This document shows, one piece after another, positions 35,261-46,600 of a DNA stretch of 64,000 nucleotides (positions are counted from its first letter, which is position 1; the number at the start of each line of letters is the position of its first letter). The notes under the pieces are model-generated. The model was not told the origin of the DNA. It saw nothing but the letters and a program-made list of their open reading frames with translations, and did not search any database. This DNA is from Fasciola hepatica (taxonomy: Eukaryota > Platyhelminthes > Trematoda > Plagiorchiida > Fasciolidae). A program made the position numbers and the translations under genes. The stretch spans positions 4,658,001-4,722,000 of the forward strand of contig CANUEZ040000151.1 in assembly GCA_948099385.1 (NCBI GenBank), given 5' to 3'.

Positions 35261-37733
35261 CAGATAATTTCATCCAGGGAAGTTCAGTGTCAAGAAACAC
35301 TGCTAGACGGCGGTTGAAGTTCGATAGATGAGGGTTATCCCACGCCTTCCGTTATAACAATTTCCGCACTTGTTCCAGAACCCCTGCACAGTGACAGTGA
35401 ATGCCTGAGCCTCGTAACCACTCCTTTAGCTCTCATCGAGGTCTCTGGCTGCAAAGGTTCACTGAAATAACTATATTTAGGATCAGTTATAGCCAATACC
35501 CTGTTACGGCTCTTTCTGCAAAGATCATTGCTCTAACTTACATTACATGGCTAACGGATTGGATCGAAAGCGATTTCTTTTCTACCTTGTGGAGCTGTCA
35601 CACTTCTCTAGATATTTACAAGGCTCAAAGTTTCTACGTAGTAAACCCATTCAATCCACTTCACTCGAAGGAATACTCTAGCTGATGATGGCCCCTAAAT
35701 GAAGCTGGTATACCCACGGTTGTGCATCAGAAATAAAACCAGCTTCCAACAGAACTAGGGAGGCAACAACAACATGGCTTCGCGGAAGCAACATGGTTAT
35801 CAAAATATGGTAGCCCAATGGGGAACTTGTTACCGGCCACGTCCTACGCGTTGGTCTTCGAGCCAGACAGTGTGCGCTCCTCTCCCGAATCAGTGGAGCT
35901 GCTGGATCCACAAGCCGACGCTTGCTTTCCGTTCTGAATTGTGCCTAACCCCCATTTCGTGGATCAAATACGTTTCTCGGACGTCCCAAAAATTGGATCT
36001 CAATGAAATCAAATTTGGTTGCATCTTCCTAACTGTTTCAGAAGACTGGGCCGATCGTCAGCAGTGCTCCTTTGGAAACCGAGAATCAGCCTGTGAGAGG
36101 AAGAAGCGGCTGGCCGGATCATGAAGAACCATCAACTCAGTCAACCACCGGCAACTGCTAAACTAAAGAATGAAGATCTGACTACAGAGATTTGATAAAG
36201 TGAAACAGGATTCATCACGAATAAACAATATAATTTCATAAAACTCACCTCCATTACGCAAGCTTCTACGACGTTTTTGTTCCATTTTGCATCAAAGATT
36301 TTTCTGTAAGCTGTTTTAGGTCTGCTTTACGCCAGGTCGTATCGGAACTTACTCCACCCGCTCAGGTGGTGGGGTCTGACTGGTCCAGGTAGAGACAACT
36401 GAAAGTTGAGAGTTGCACACGAGAAAGACAAAAATACAGTTGGAATAGCTGTGCTGACGAAAGGCGGTGAAGAGTTAATTTATGTGCTTGGAAAAACGGT
36501 GGACAGAAACGAGGCATTATTGCGCTGCGATGAATGTTCAACAGCAGGTTGCAAAACTCTTAGGAACATGGTGCCGGCAGAACAAGCCTCAAAAAATGGG
36601 TCAAACAAACTGTATATTGTGACTTTGTGGTGCAGATATTTTCAGATTAGACGCGTACCAAGAGAGATGGCTGGATTTCGCAAAGGAGATGGCCATGGAA
36701 AACTGGAGGAAGTAGAGCGCAGATGTGCTCACAGTCAATAATTAAAAGCGGGACACCAGCGAAAGTCATGCTATGCTGGTGTATTCGTGGCAAATGAAAC
36801 ATGGTGAACCTGCAGCGAGGAAAATCAGCCTCGAGGGCACTGGGATGGTGTCAGCCGTGTTGAACTGTCCGTGAAGGATGGAAGTTGTGATTGGGGAAAG
36901 CGGGTAAAATTAACTGGATTAAGTCGTTCAAAGTAAATGCACCATACGAAGAAGATTGAAAATTAGAAAGGCGACAGGAACTGGATGTGCATTCTGAAGC
37001 AGCGTGATAATGACGATGAAGATGGTTAGGAAACGGAGAAAATATAGGTACTTAGTAGTCATTATAGTGATGAATAGCAGCACTGAAAGGGAACTAGGCA
37101 ATGAATAGGACTGGGGTGCTTGTAGACAGCAGTTGTAGCGACGAACAACGTGGGAGCAATATGGGCGTACGGAAGATCAGAAGAGACAAGTAAAGGCAAA
37201 TCGCACAATTTGGAACTGCATGTGAATTCAATGATGTAACGATTTATTTACAACGAATGGAAGTGGAAGAACAAAGCAGCTGGAAAAAGGCAGTAAAATG
37301 CCTAAGGAAAACAGAATACGCTACAAGAGATGCGAAAACTATAAGGAGTGACAAAGCATGACGAGGACCGAAGAAAGGAGGACTCAAGGACAAGATGACC
37401 TGAGAGGGAACAGAATCACGAAAAAAGAATATAAGGGGCAGGGATGGGTGATGGAGCTGGAAAGCTACATGCCGGCTGGCAGTTGCAAAAATGGAATTAA
37501 CAGGGGATCTCAGCAGAAGCGATTGCCGACGGGGAGACCACGAGGGGTTCGTAGAGCCTAGCACTAGTTATAAGGTGGTAACTCATCAATAATAAATGTG
37601 GTCATAAGAGATGCAAACATTGGCCGGCAACGTCAAACCTGGGGAGTGAGCATTGGTTCGGGTGGAGCTGATGATGGAAAATGATAAAAGGAGAGAGGGG
37701 AAAGAGTGTACACCGTTGTAGAACCACGGCGGT
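35261..37733. other. No gene seen; purine-rich repeat sequence in the right half
   Basis: Only short unconvincing frames. From about 37200 to 37700 the plus strand is purine-rich and resembles the repeat family at 52100-52900 (for example AATGTGGTCATAAGAGATGC at 37595 against AATGTGGTTGTAAAAGATGC at 52333). Confidence 0.4.
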
Positions 37734-37738
37734 GGTAA
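37734..37738. repeat. Probable target-site duplication of element C (left)
   Basis: GGTAA before the LTR end at 37739; the right side (49323-49327) has GGTAG. Four of five match, as expected for an old insertion. Confidence 0.6.
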
Positions 37739-37861
37739 TGTAACGGTTATTCCGACTGTGGGCAACGCGTAGCCAATTCAAAACGAATCACAAAACCAGA
37801 ACAAGATTGATCCGTAGTTTCTACGGTACTGGATTATCAAGTTATACGCATACAAATATAT
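37739..37861 (-). repeat. Terminal (R/U5-side) part of element C 3' LTR
   Basis: 123 bp matching 48939-49061 without indels: TGTAACG then TTATTCCG, GGTACTGGATTATCAAGTTA and CGCATACAAATATAT. Similarity stops at the TA-rich ATATAT. Confidence 0.85.
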
Positions 37862-37879
37862 GCGAACCTCTAGTGAGGT

Positions 37880-38050
37880 AGGACAGAATAGAGTGGAGCA
37901 TATCCAAGGTGCGTATATATATACCTTGGGTATGCTCGGTTCGCTTTTATTCTCCCTCCAGTTTAAAACATAATTTGCATAAACATAATTAAAAAAAGAA
38001 AGAGAAAACCGTTTTGTCCTTTAGTGACAGGTGCTCGCCTTCACTTAAAT
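37880..38050. repeat. TA-cored palindromic repeat, copy 1
   Basis: GAGTGGAGCATATCCAAGG, a short TATATATA core, then CCTTGGGTATGCTCGGTTCG followed by TTTTATTCTCCCTCC. The same unit occurs at the centre of the large palindrome (41181-41470), including the downstream GTGCTCGCCTTCACTT-like segment. Confidence 0.7.
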
Positions 38051-38118
38051 AGCATTAGATACCAATGTGCCAGTCTTTTGCATTCGACCGCTTTCTCATG
38101 ACCCGTCCGATGATAGCA

Positions 38119-38876
38119 CCCAAGAATGCATACTCAGGCAATGGCTCGAACTTCGTTGGGGCTTATAAAGAGTTAGAGAAATGGTGGAACCGCCTGGACC
38201 ACGCCAAAATACAAAACAAGACCGTAACAAAAGGGAACAGAATAACACTTCAACCCACCTCATGCCAATCATCGTGGTGGCGTTTGGGAAAGGCTGATAC
38301 GATCGACGGAAAATACTCACAGCCCTGACCTCACAACAAACCCTCGATGACGAAATGCTGACTACTCTACTAACAGAAGTGGAACGCATGTTGAACAACA
38401 AGCCCCTGGTGCCGATCGTCCAAGGCCCGCAAGGCGAACTGGTTCTCACCCCCAACGACCTGTTAATACTGCGGTCAAAAGTAGGAGCCACCACACCGAA
38501 AACCCTGCGTGGATCGTACATCGTTGGATGGAAACAAGTGAACCACCTGGCACAGGATTTCTGGAAACGATGGACGAGGGAGTACCTACCGACTTTGCAG
38601 CTTCGACAAAAGTGAATCTCCAAACAGAGGTAGCTCAGATTTGGCGATGCTGTCATCCTCGTGGAAAGCTACTTACATAAAGACGATTGGCCGGTTGGAG
38701 TGATCAAGGACTGCCGTACAGAACTCGAGGGCCTCTTGTGCACGGTGGTAGTGAGAACGAACAAGGGAGACGTATTGCGAGATATCCGTAAGATATGTCT
38801 GCTCGAAGGTGACAGTGGCGAGGGCGAGGTCGACGCTACAGACCAAGCTAAATCCATGTCAGCTGATACCAGATGA
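38119..38876 (+). pseudogene. Inverted duplicate of element C integrase end (left palindrome arm)
   Basis: Encodes on plus the end of a Pao integrase: SGNGSNFVGAYKELEKWWNR near 38135, ERMLNNKPLVPIV near 38385, LRGSYIVGWKQVNHLAQDFW near 38505 and RDIRKICLLEGD near 38780. It is broken by frameshifts near 38280 and 38615. Except for the arm boundary it equals 43675-44432 on minus. In the first motif the usual Asp of DNGSN is Gly in both arms. Confidence 0.8.
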
Positions 38877-39566
38877 AGCTGAATTCATTTATTTATTCCT
38901 CATGCATTCTCCCGTAGGACCCTACCCTTCACACCGTCTTTGAAGTATATTTATGTTTCATTTCATACGGTGTTCACGATATACTATGGAGTTAGTTGTC
39001 CAAACCTTAGTTTATCACACGACACGACATTGTTTGTGAATTAGCGAAGTCTCTTGAAAAAGCACTTACTGACCGTTTGTAAAATTATCTCTTCTCCCGT
39101 GACCCAGTTGTATTATTATTCAACCTGTGTGCAAGTGTATATAAGTTGTGAGTCGAACATACTTCTAATGTGATAACAACACACGTCGACCCCCTGATGT
39201 TCGAGTAACCTGTAGCCATCTCTACTTTTCCTCACGAATCCTCAGTCTTCATTTTGCCACGTACTTTACTCTGGTTCAGGCGGCCTTTTCATCCACATTC
39301 TGTAAACTGTCTACGCATCCCAATCACATGGAAGCCCCTTTTTTATACGGATAATGTCGTGTCATTCTCAGAAGAAACTCGGAGACGTCGAGAGATAGCG
39401 CATAAACTCAAGAAGCCTGCAAGCACGTCTGCGACTGGCTGACGATAGACGAAGTCCATAGCGACCTGCGTATGCACTGACTTAGGGCCTAGGTAGGTTA
39501 GGGCGAATCAGTACCTCTATTTGCTCCTTGGATGATGACCTTTTCATGGGAGGATTTGGTGGGCGG

Positions 39567-39816
39567 TGTAACGTACATGCGTGGGGATCCTCCCTAGCCA
39601 TTACCATATAGTTGTATTGTTAAGACTATCCTCTTTATTTTATTGACCCTGGAACAAATACAACATGCATCAATCATTACACTTCAACATTTGTTTACAT
39701 TTTGCTCACGTGAACTGGCATAGTTTTGACTCCAACTTGGACTGCCGTGAGGATGGTACCTGACATTGGCATTTGTTGAACCCTGGTCCTCGTTGTTAGA
39801 CGCTGTGGCCGTACAG
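39567..39816 (+). repeat. LTR U3 fragment of element C in the left arm
   Basis: Begins TGTAACGTACATGCGTGGGG after the polypurine-like GGAGGATTTGGTGGGCGG and ends GCCGTACAG. It mirrors 42735-42984 and matches 49073-49322. Confidence 0.85.
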
Positions 39817-41180
39817 CTGAATTGAATTGAATTGTGTTTCTGGACCGTGGTCAATACACATGCACAAGGCAAGATCAAAGAATACAGCAGTACATGTCAA
39901 TGTGAAGTATTCATAATTTATAAATTTACGAGTCAAACAGCAGCCGAAATACACCAGTAAAGTAATGTGACGTTTAAGTGAACTAGAGTGGTAATGGTTG
40001 AAGCGGGAATTGAAAATTGGTTTCGAATTTGGTAGGGGCGGTGTGGATATCGGGAAGAACGTGGAATTTCTAGTATAAGCGATAATCGGACGGTCACTAA
40101 CGAGTAATCGGGCGGGAGAGATGCCAAAGAACAAGGCTAAAATTGAAGTACGCGTAAAGCTATCAACGTGCAGTCAGAGATACCAGCGAAATATAGAAAA
40201 TTGACCCAGCTTTTGGTAACTGATTGTGGAGAAAGCATGTGAAATAAATGAAGGTGAGTCAAAGGTGATAATAAAATTGACCTTTTGTGCAGGTGATTTC
40301 AGTGTCATATGGAAATTCACATGAAGTCTAAAATCTTCACAGGGATTTCAGTGATTTTTGAAGAGCATGAATTGTGTATGGGCGCGTAACAGCTTTCCAA
40401 AGAAGAGCCGTCAAAGAAATGGATTAGTGGAGACAAACGCTACTGGCGAGACTGGGCAGAAGTTGAAAGGGTGTAAAGAAGAAAACAAGATTTTTTGTAT
40501 GTGATAAAATATTATTAGCCAAATTCTGGTTGGCTGCAGATGGCTGGTATTCTGTTTCATGAAGGCCTTGGTTACAGGTGATGCCAAGTGGACTGTTGAG
40601 GGTAGCAGGTAAGAAGGTGCTGGTTTGACGAAGCGGACAGCGGCAAGGGCTGGGTTTCGTACTACAACGCGGGAAGAATTGAACTGTTGGAATGGTTTAT
40701 TCGGAATAGACGTTGAGCGGATGTGGGTTGATGGTTGGTGTCAGGAATCACCTTTGTCATCCGGTAGGACTTCCATGAGGGTTTGTTACTCCGTGCACGG
40801 CGCTCCATATGGCGTCAGCAGGCGAGAGTATAGGTTTAAACCACTGATCAAATCGTCTAGTCTTTACGGTAATCCTGGATTAACATGGAGTTGGCCGATG
40901 GCTATCCAAGTAACCAGTGCGATCTGAAAGAGATCAGGAGTGCGGCAGTCTGGAGGGTGTTCCAGCTGTGGGTTATGATTATCTTCTTAATGGAAACCAG
41001 AAAATGAACATTTTACCAGAACACGAGGCAGGCTCAGGAAGAGCAGGATGGGACGGTTGTGTTCTAGCCTGAAACTGAGGAAGTAGGTGAAGGGGAGCAT
41101 CTTTCACTGAAGAAAGGAATGGTTTTAGTTTTTGATATATGTATGAAATCATGTTGTACAATGGCAGGGAAGAGAAGACT
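39817..41180. other. Unclassified sequence between U3 and the palindrome centre
   Basis: About 1.36 kb, mirrored at 41371-42734. A 100-codon open frame at 40625-40927 has no recognisable motif. The source is unknown; it may be host DNA or a repeat picked up in the rearrangement. Confidence 0.5.
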
Positions 41181-41217
41181 GAGTGGAGCACACCCAAGGT
41201 ATATATATATATATATG

Positions 41218-41258
<41 letters not shown>

Positions 41259-41370
41259 CTTGGGTGTGCTCCACTCACTTTTCTTCTCCCTCCTCACTAG
41301 ATATATATATACATATATATATATGTATACATATATATATATATATATATACCTTGGGTATGCTCCACTC
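41181..41370. repeat. TA-rich palindrome centre
   Basis: Bounded by GAGTGGAGCACACCCAAGG on the left and CCTTGGGTATGCTCCACTC on the right, with TA, GTAT and ATAC runs between and an additional unit TTGGGTGTGCTCCACTCAC at about 41264. Able to form a cruciform. The long Ile-Tyr frames here are not genes. Confidence 0.9.
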
Positions 41371-42734
41371 AGTCTTCTCTTCCCTGCCATTGTACAACAT
41401 GATTTCATACATATATCAAAAACTAAAACCATTCCTTTCTTCAGTGAAAGATGCTCCCCTTCACTAACTTCCTCAGTTTCAGGCTAGAACACAACCGTCC
41501 TATCCTGCTCTTCCTGAGCCTCCCTCGTGTTCTGGTAAAATGTTCATTTTCTGGTTTCCATTAAGAAGATACTCATAACCCACAGCTGGAACACCCTCCA
41601 GACTGCCGCACTCCTGATCTTTTTCAGATCGCACTGGTTACTTGGATAGCCATCGGCCAACTCCATGTTAATCCAGGATTACCGTAAAGACTAGACGATT
41701 TGATCAGTGGTTTAAACCTATACTCTCGCCTGCTGACGCCATATGGAGCGCCGTGCACGGAGTAACAAACCCTCATGGAAGTCCTACCGGATGACAAAGG
41801 TGATTCCTGACACCAACCATCAACCCACATCCGCTCAACGTCTATTCCGAATAAACCATTCCAACAGTTCAATTCTTCCCGCGTTGTAGTACGAAACCCA
41901 GCCCTTGCCGCTGTCCGCTTCGTCAAACCAGCACCTTCTTACCTGCTACCCTCAACAGTCCACTTGGCATCACCTGTAACCAAGGCCTTCATGAAACAGA
42001 ATACCAGCCATCTGCAGCCAACCAGAATTTGGCTAATAATATTTTATCACATACAAAAAATCATGTTTTCTTCTTTACACCCTTTCAACTTCTGCCCAGT
42101 CTCGCCAGTAGCGTTTGTCTCCACTAATCCATTTCTTTGACGGCTCTTCTTTGGAAAGCTGTTACGCGCCCATACACAATTCATGCTCTTCAAAAATCAC
42201 TGAAATCCCTGTGAAGATTTTAGACTTCATGTGAATTTCCATATGACACTGAAATCACCTGCACAAAAGGTCAATTTTATTATCACCTTTGACTCACCTT
42301 CATTTATTTCACATGCTTTCTCCACAATCAGTTACCAAAAGCTGGGTCAATTTTCTATATTTCGCTGGTATCTCTGACTGCACGTTGATAGCTTTACGCG
42401 TACTTCAATTTTAGCCTTGTTCTTTGGCATCTCTCCCGCCCGATTACTCGTTAGTGACCGTCCGATTATCGCTTATACTAGAAATTCCACGTTCTTCCCG
42501 ATATCCACACCGCCCCTACCAAATTCGAAACCAATTTTCAATTCCCGCTTCAACCATTACCACTCTAGTTCACTTAAACGTCACATTACTTTACTGGTGT
42601 ATTTCGGCTGCTGTTTGACTCGTAAATTTATAAATTATGAATACTTCACATTGACATGTACTGCTGTATTCTTTGATCTTGCCTTGTGCATGTGTATTGA
42701 CCACGGTCCAGAAACACAATTCAATTCAATTCAG

Positions 42735-42984
42735 CTGTACGGCCACAGCGTCTAACAACGAGGACCAGGGTTCAACAAATGCCAATGTCAGGTACCATCC
42801 TCACGGCAGTCCAAGTTGGAGTCAAAACTATGCCAGTTCACGTGAGCAAAATGTAAACAAATGTTGAAGTGTAATGATTGATGCATGTTGTATTTGTTCC
42901 AGGGTCAATAAAATAAAGAGGATAGTCTTAACAATACAACTATATGGTAATGGCTAGGGAGGATCCCCACGCATGTACGTTACA
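42735..42984 (-). repeat. U3 part of element C 3' LTR
   Basis: 250 bp matching 49073-49322. Its outer end (42984) carries the TGTAACG start next to the polypurine-like tract. Similarity breaks at 42735, and the remaining LTR sequence is found at 37739-37861. Confidence 0.85.
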
Positions 42985-43010
42985 CCGCCCACCAAATCCT
43001 CCCATGAAAA
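42985..43010 (-). promoter_or_regulatory. Polypurine-like tract of element C
   Basis: On the minus strand, GGAGGATTTGGTGGGCGG adjoining the 3' LTR U3, as in A and B. Confidence 0.6.
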
Positions 43011-43674
43011 GGTCATCATCCAAGGAGCAAATAGAGGTACTGATTCGCCCTAACCTACCTAGGCCCTAAGTCAGTGCATACGCAGGTCGCTATGGACTTC
43101 GTCTATCGTCAGCCAGTCGCAGACGTGCTTGCAGGCTTCTTGAGTTTATGCGCTATCTCTCGACGTCTCCGAGTTTCTTCTGAGAATGACACGACATTAT
43201 CCGTATAAAAAAGGGGCTTCCATGTGATTGGGATGCGTAGACAGTTTACAGAATGTGGATGAAAAGGCCGCCTGAACCAGAGTAAAGTACGTGGCAAAAT
43301 GAAGACTGAGGATTCGTGAGGAAAAGTAGAGATGGCTACAGGTTACTCGAACATCAGGGGGTCGACGTGTGTTGTTATCACATTAGAAGTATGTTCGACT
43401 CACAACTTATATACACTTGCACACAGGTTGAATAATGATACAACTGGGTCACGGGAAAAGAGATAATTTTACAAACGGTCAGTAAGTGCTTTTTCAAGAG
43501 ACTTCGCTAATTCACAAACAATGTCGTGTCGTGTGATAAACTAAGGTTTGGACAACTAACTCCATAGTATATCGTGAACACCGTATGAAATGAAACATAA
43601 ATATACTTCAAAGACGGTGTGAAGGGTAGGGTCCTACGGGAGAATGCATGAGGAATAAATAAATGAATTCAGCT

Positions 43675-46600
43675 TCATCTGGTATCAGCTGACATGGATT
43701 TAGCTTGGTCTGTAGCGTCGACCTCGCCCTCGCCACTGTCACCTTCGAGCAGACATATCTTACGGATATCTCGCAATACGTCTCCCTTGTTCGTTCTCAC
43801 TACCACCGTGCACAAGAGGCCCTCGAGTTCTGTACGGCAGTCCTTGATCACTCCAACCGGCCAATCGTCTTTATGTAAGTAGCTTTCCACGAGGATGACA
43901 GCATCGCCAAATCTGAGCTACCTCTGTTTGGAGATTCACTTTTGTCGAAGCTGCAAAGTCGGTAGGTACTCCCTCGTCCATCGTTTCCAGAAATCCTGTG
44001 CCAGGTGGTTCACTTGTTTCCATCCAACGATGTACGATCCACGCAGGGTTTTCGGTGTGGTGGCTCCTACTTTTGACCGCAGTATTAACAGGTCGTTGGG
44101 GGTGAGAACCAGTTCGCCTTGCGGGCCTTGGACGATCGGCACCAGGGGCTTGTTGTTCAACATGCGTTCCACTTCTGTTAGTAGAGTAGTCAGCATTTCG
44201 TCATCGAGGGTTTGTTGTGAGGTCAGGGCTGTGAGTATTTTCCGTCGATCGTATCAGCCTTTCCCAAACGCCACCACGATGATTGGCATGAGGTGGGTTG
44301 AAGTGTTATTCTGTTCCCTTTTGTTACGGTCTTGTTTTGTATTTTGGCGTGGTCCAGGCGGTTCCACCATTTCTCTAACTCTTTATAAGCCCCAACGAAG
44401 TTCGAGCCATTGCCTGAGTATGCATTCTTGGGGACGCCCCGCCTTGTGATGAACCTTTGAAAGGCCATTAGAAATGAATCGGTGGTCATATTATGCACTA
44501 CTTCAAGATGGACTGCTCTGGATTGTAAACATGTTATCAAGCAGCCATACCTCTTTTAGGTGCTCCTTTGCTGTCGTACAAGTAACGGGCCAAAGCAGTT
44601 GACGTCAGTTTCCACGAACGGGCACCATCTTGGTTGAACTGTCACCGCTGGAAGGGGGCCATCATTTGTTGGCCTACTACCACTCTCCGGCGACGACAAG
44701 TAATGCAGTCGCTTATGACTCGCTTGACCGTCGCTGGTCCCTTTGTCACCCTAAATCGTCGACGTATATTGTTCAACAGGTGGTTCAAACTTGCGTGTCC
44801 CTCTTCTTGATGTACATGGTCCATCAGGCATCTCATTATGTGGTGGTCACCAGGGTCTATCATGGGGTATTTTGTTTCGTACCCTAGATTTGAATCCGTC
44901 AGCCGCCCTCCAACCCTCAGTAGTCCGTTGGTTCGCATGGAGTTTAGTCTTCGGATATTACTGTGCAACAGCCTGCTTCCTTTGTTGTTATCATCTATCC
45001 TGGCCAGCTCGTGGGCCACGGACGGGAAAGCGTCTAGTTGTAGTCGGCGTAGGACTTCGAGTTCGGCTTGATTCACCTCGCCCGGTAGTGTCGTCCCCAC
45101 ATTCAATGTGTTTTGTGGTCGTGCGCCTTTCATAGTCAATAAGAGTACTTTATATCGTGCTCACCAGACCGCGGCTCCCAACATTTTTGTCCAGTTGGGA
45201 AGTCGGCACAGTTTCTCTGTTAGGCGTACGCTTCCCGTGAAGTTTGCAGACAGTACCAGTCTTTTGGTCTCGATATCGCCATCGGCAGCCTTAGGTGTTA
45301 TTAGCGTTGGCCACATCTCTTGAGCTGCAGTTAGGAATTCCGGTCCCGTTGTCCACATCCGCAACCTCTAGTGTTTTCAGGCCCCTTGAGCAGGAGTCGG
45401 CCGGTTTACTGGCGGATTGTACATAGTGCCATTAGTCGGTTCTGGTCGACTCGTGGAATATGGTGAGTCTGTTGGCCACGAAAGTGTTAAAACGAGTGGT
45501 AATGTTATTTATGTAATGTAGCACTGTGGCTGAGTCTGTCCAAAAGTTTGTTTCCCAGTTTATCCGGTCGAAGCATCTCCTAATCAGCGTCGCGGATTTC
45601 ACGGCCAGTACTGCTGCCGTCAGTTTCAGCCTCGGAATGGACACCGTTTTCATTGGAGCCCCTCTCTTCCTTGCGAATGGTATCTGGCTGTGCCGCTCAC
45701 CATTTGCGTCCACCCAGCAGCCGTAAGCCACTATCCCGTAGCCTATTTCTGATGCATCGGAGAATAGGTGGAGTTGGGCGTCGTTTTTGCATTTATACCT
45801 GTCAAGCGTCTTTTTATTTTGATCTCACCGACTTGCTCTATGCTGTGCAGCCAGTCGAGCCATCGCTTATCGTAGTAATCCTGGAGAGGTTCGTCCCAAC
45901 CCGTCCCTCTCTGGCACAGCGATTGCAGCGAGCACTTTCCCTGTAATAACCATGGCGGAACCAAACCTATGGGATTATAGAGGCTTGAGATTGATAATAG
46001 GATTCATCTCCGTGTGACTGGTCGTTTGGGTAGGTCCAGGGTGAGAATGAAATCGTCACCTGTGGGTTTCCACTGTAGACCAAGCGTGCGTTCCGTTTGT
46101 GAAGAGGATCCCAAAACTCTCTCGTGCACTCCACTTTCTCGGACTTCGGGATAACATTGAGCACCTCTTGGCTGTTAGAAGTCCATTTAGTGAGATTGAA
46201 TCCCCCGGCCTTTAGAGTGGCGATCAGTTCGGTCATATAAAGGAAGCAGTATTTGGGTCGTCAAAGGAATACAGAAAACCGTCCACGTAGAAGTGATCCA
46301 TTTCTCTTCCCAGCAAACTGCTGGTGCCGCCGAAACGCTTGAGGGTTTCCCGGTGGGCAAAACTAGCACAGAAAGGGTAATAATACCGTCCGAAAGGGAT
46401 GAACTGTCGGCCTGTACTCGTCAGGTGCGCGATTTGTGTCGTTCTCAGGCCACCAGAGAAGACGGAACGCCTCCCTATCTTCAACGAGCATCTTCACTTG
46501 CACAAACATTTCGCGTATGTCCGCAGAGACGGCTACTTTTCCTGGCGGAAAACGACATAAGACCTTGACTAGTGGTGTTGTCCAGTCTAGGCCCTGTAGT

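Larger units (their letters stand above)
38119..44432. repeat. 6.3-kb near-perfect palindrome
   Basis: Left arm 38119-41275, right arm 41276-44432; paired positions sum to 82551 along the whole length with no net indel. Coding pairs (38661-38876 with 43675-43890, 39254-39442 with 43109-43297, 40625-40927 with 41624-41926) show the symmetry. Scattered single mismatches, mostly between 40490 and 41100, show that the arms are not identical. The centre (about 41200-41350) is TA repeats with internal copies of the CTTGGGT-GCTCCACTC unit. Confidence 0.95.

Noticed and set aside
41064..41487. 122-codon frames with Ile-Tyr runs on both strands
   Set aside because: They mirror each other across the palindrome centre and consist of TA repeats.
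40625..41926. Conserved 100-codon protein encoded twice
   Set aside because: The two copies are the palindrome arms, so identity is not evidence of selection.
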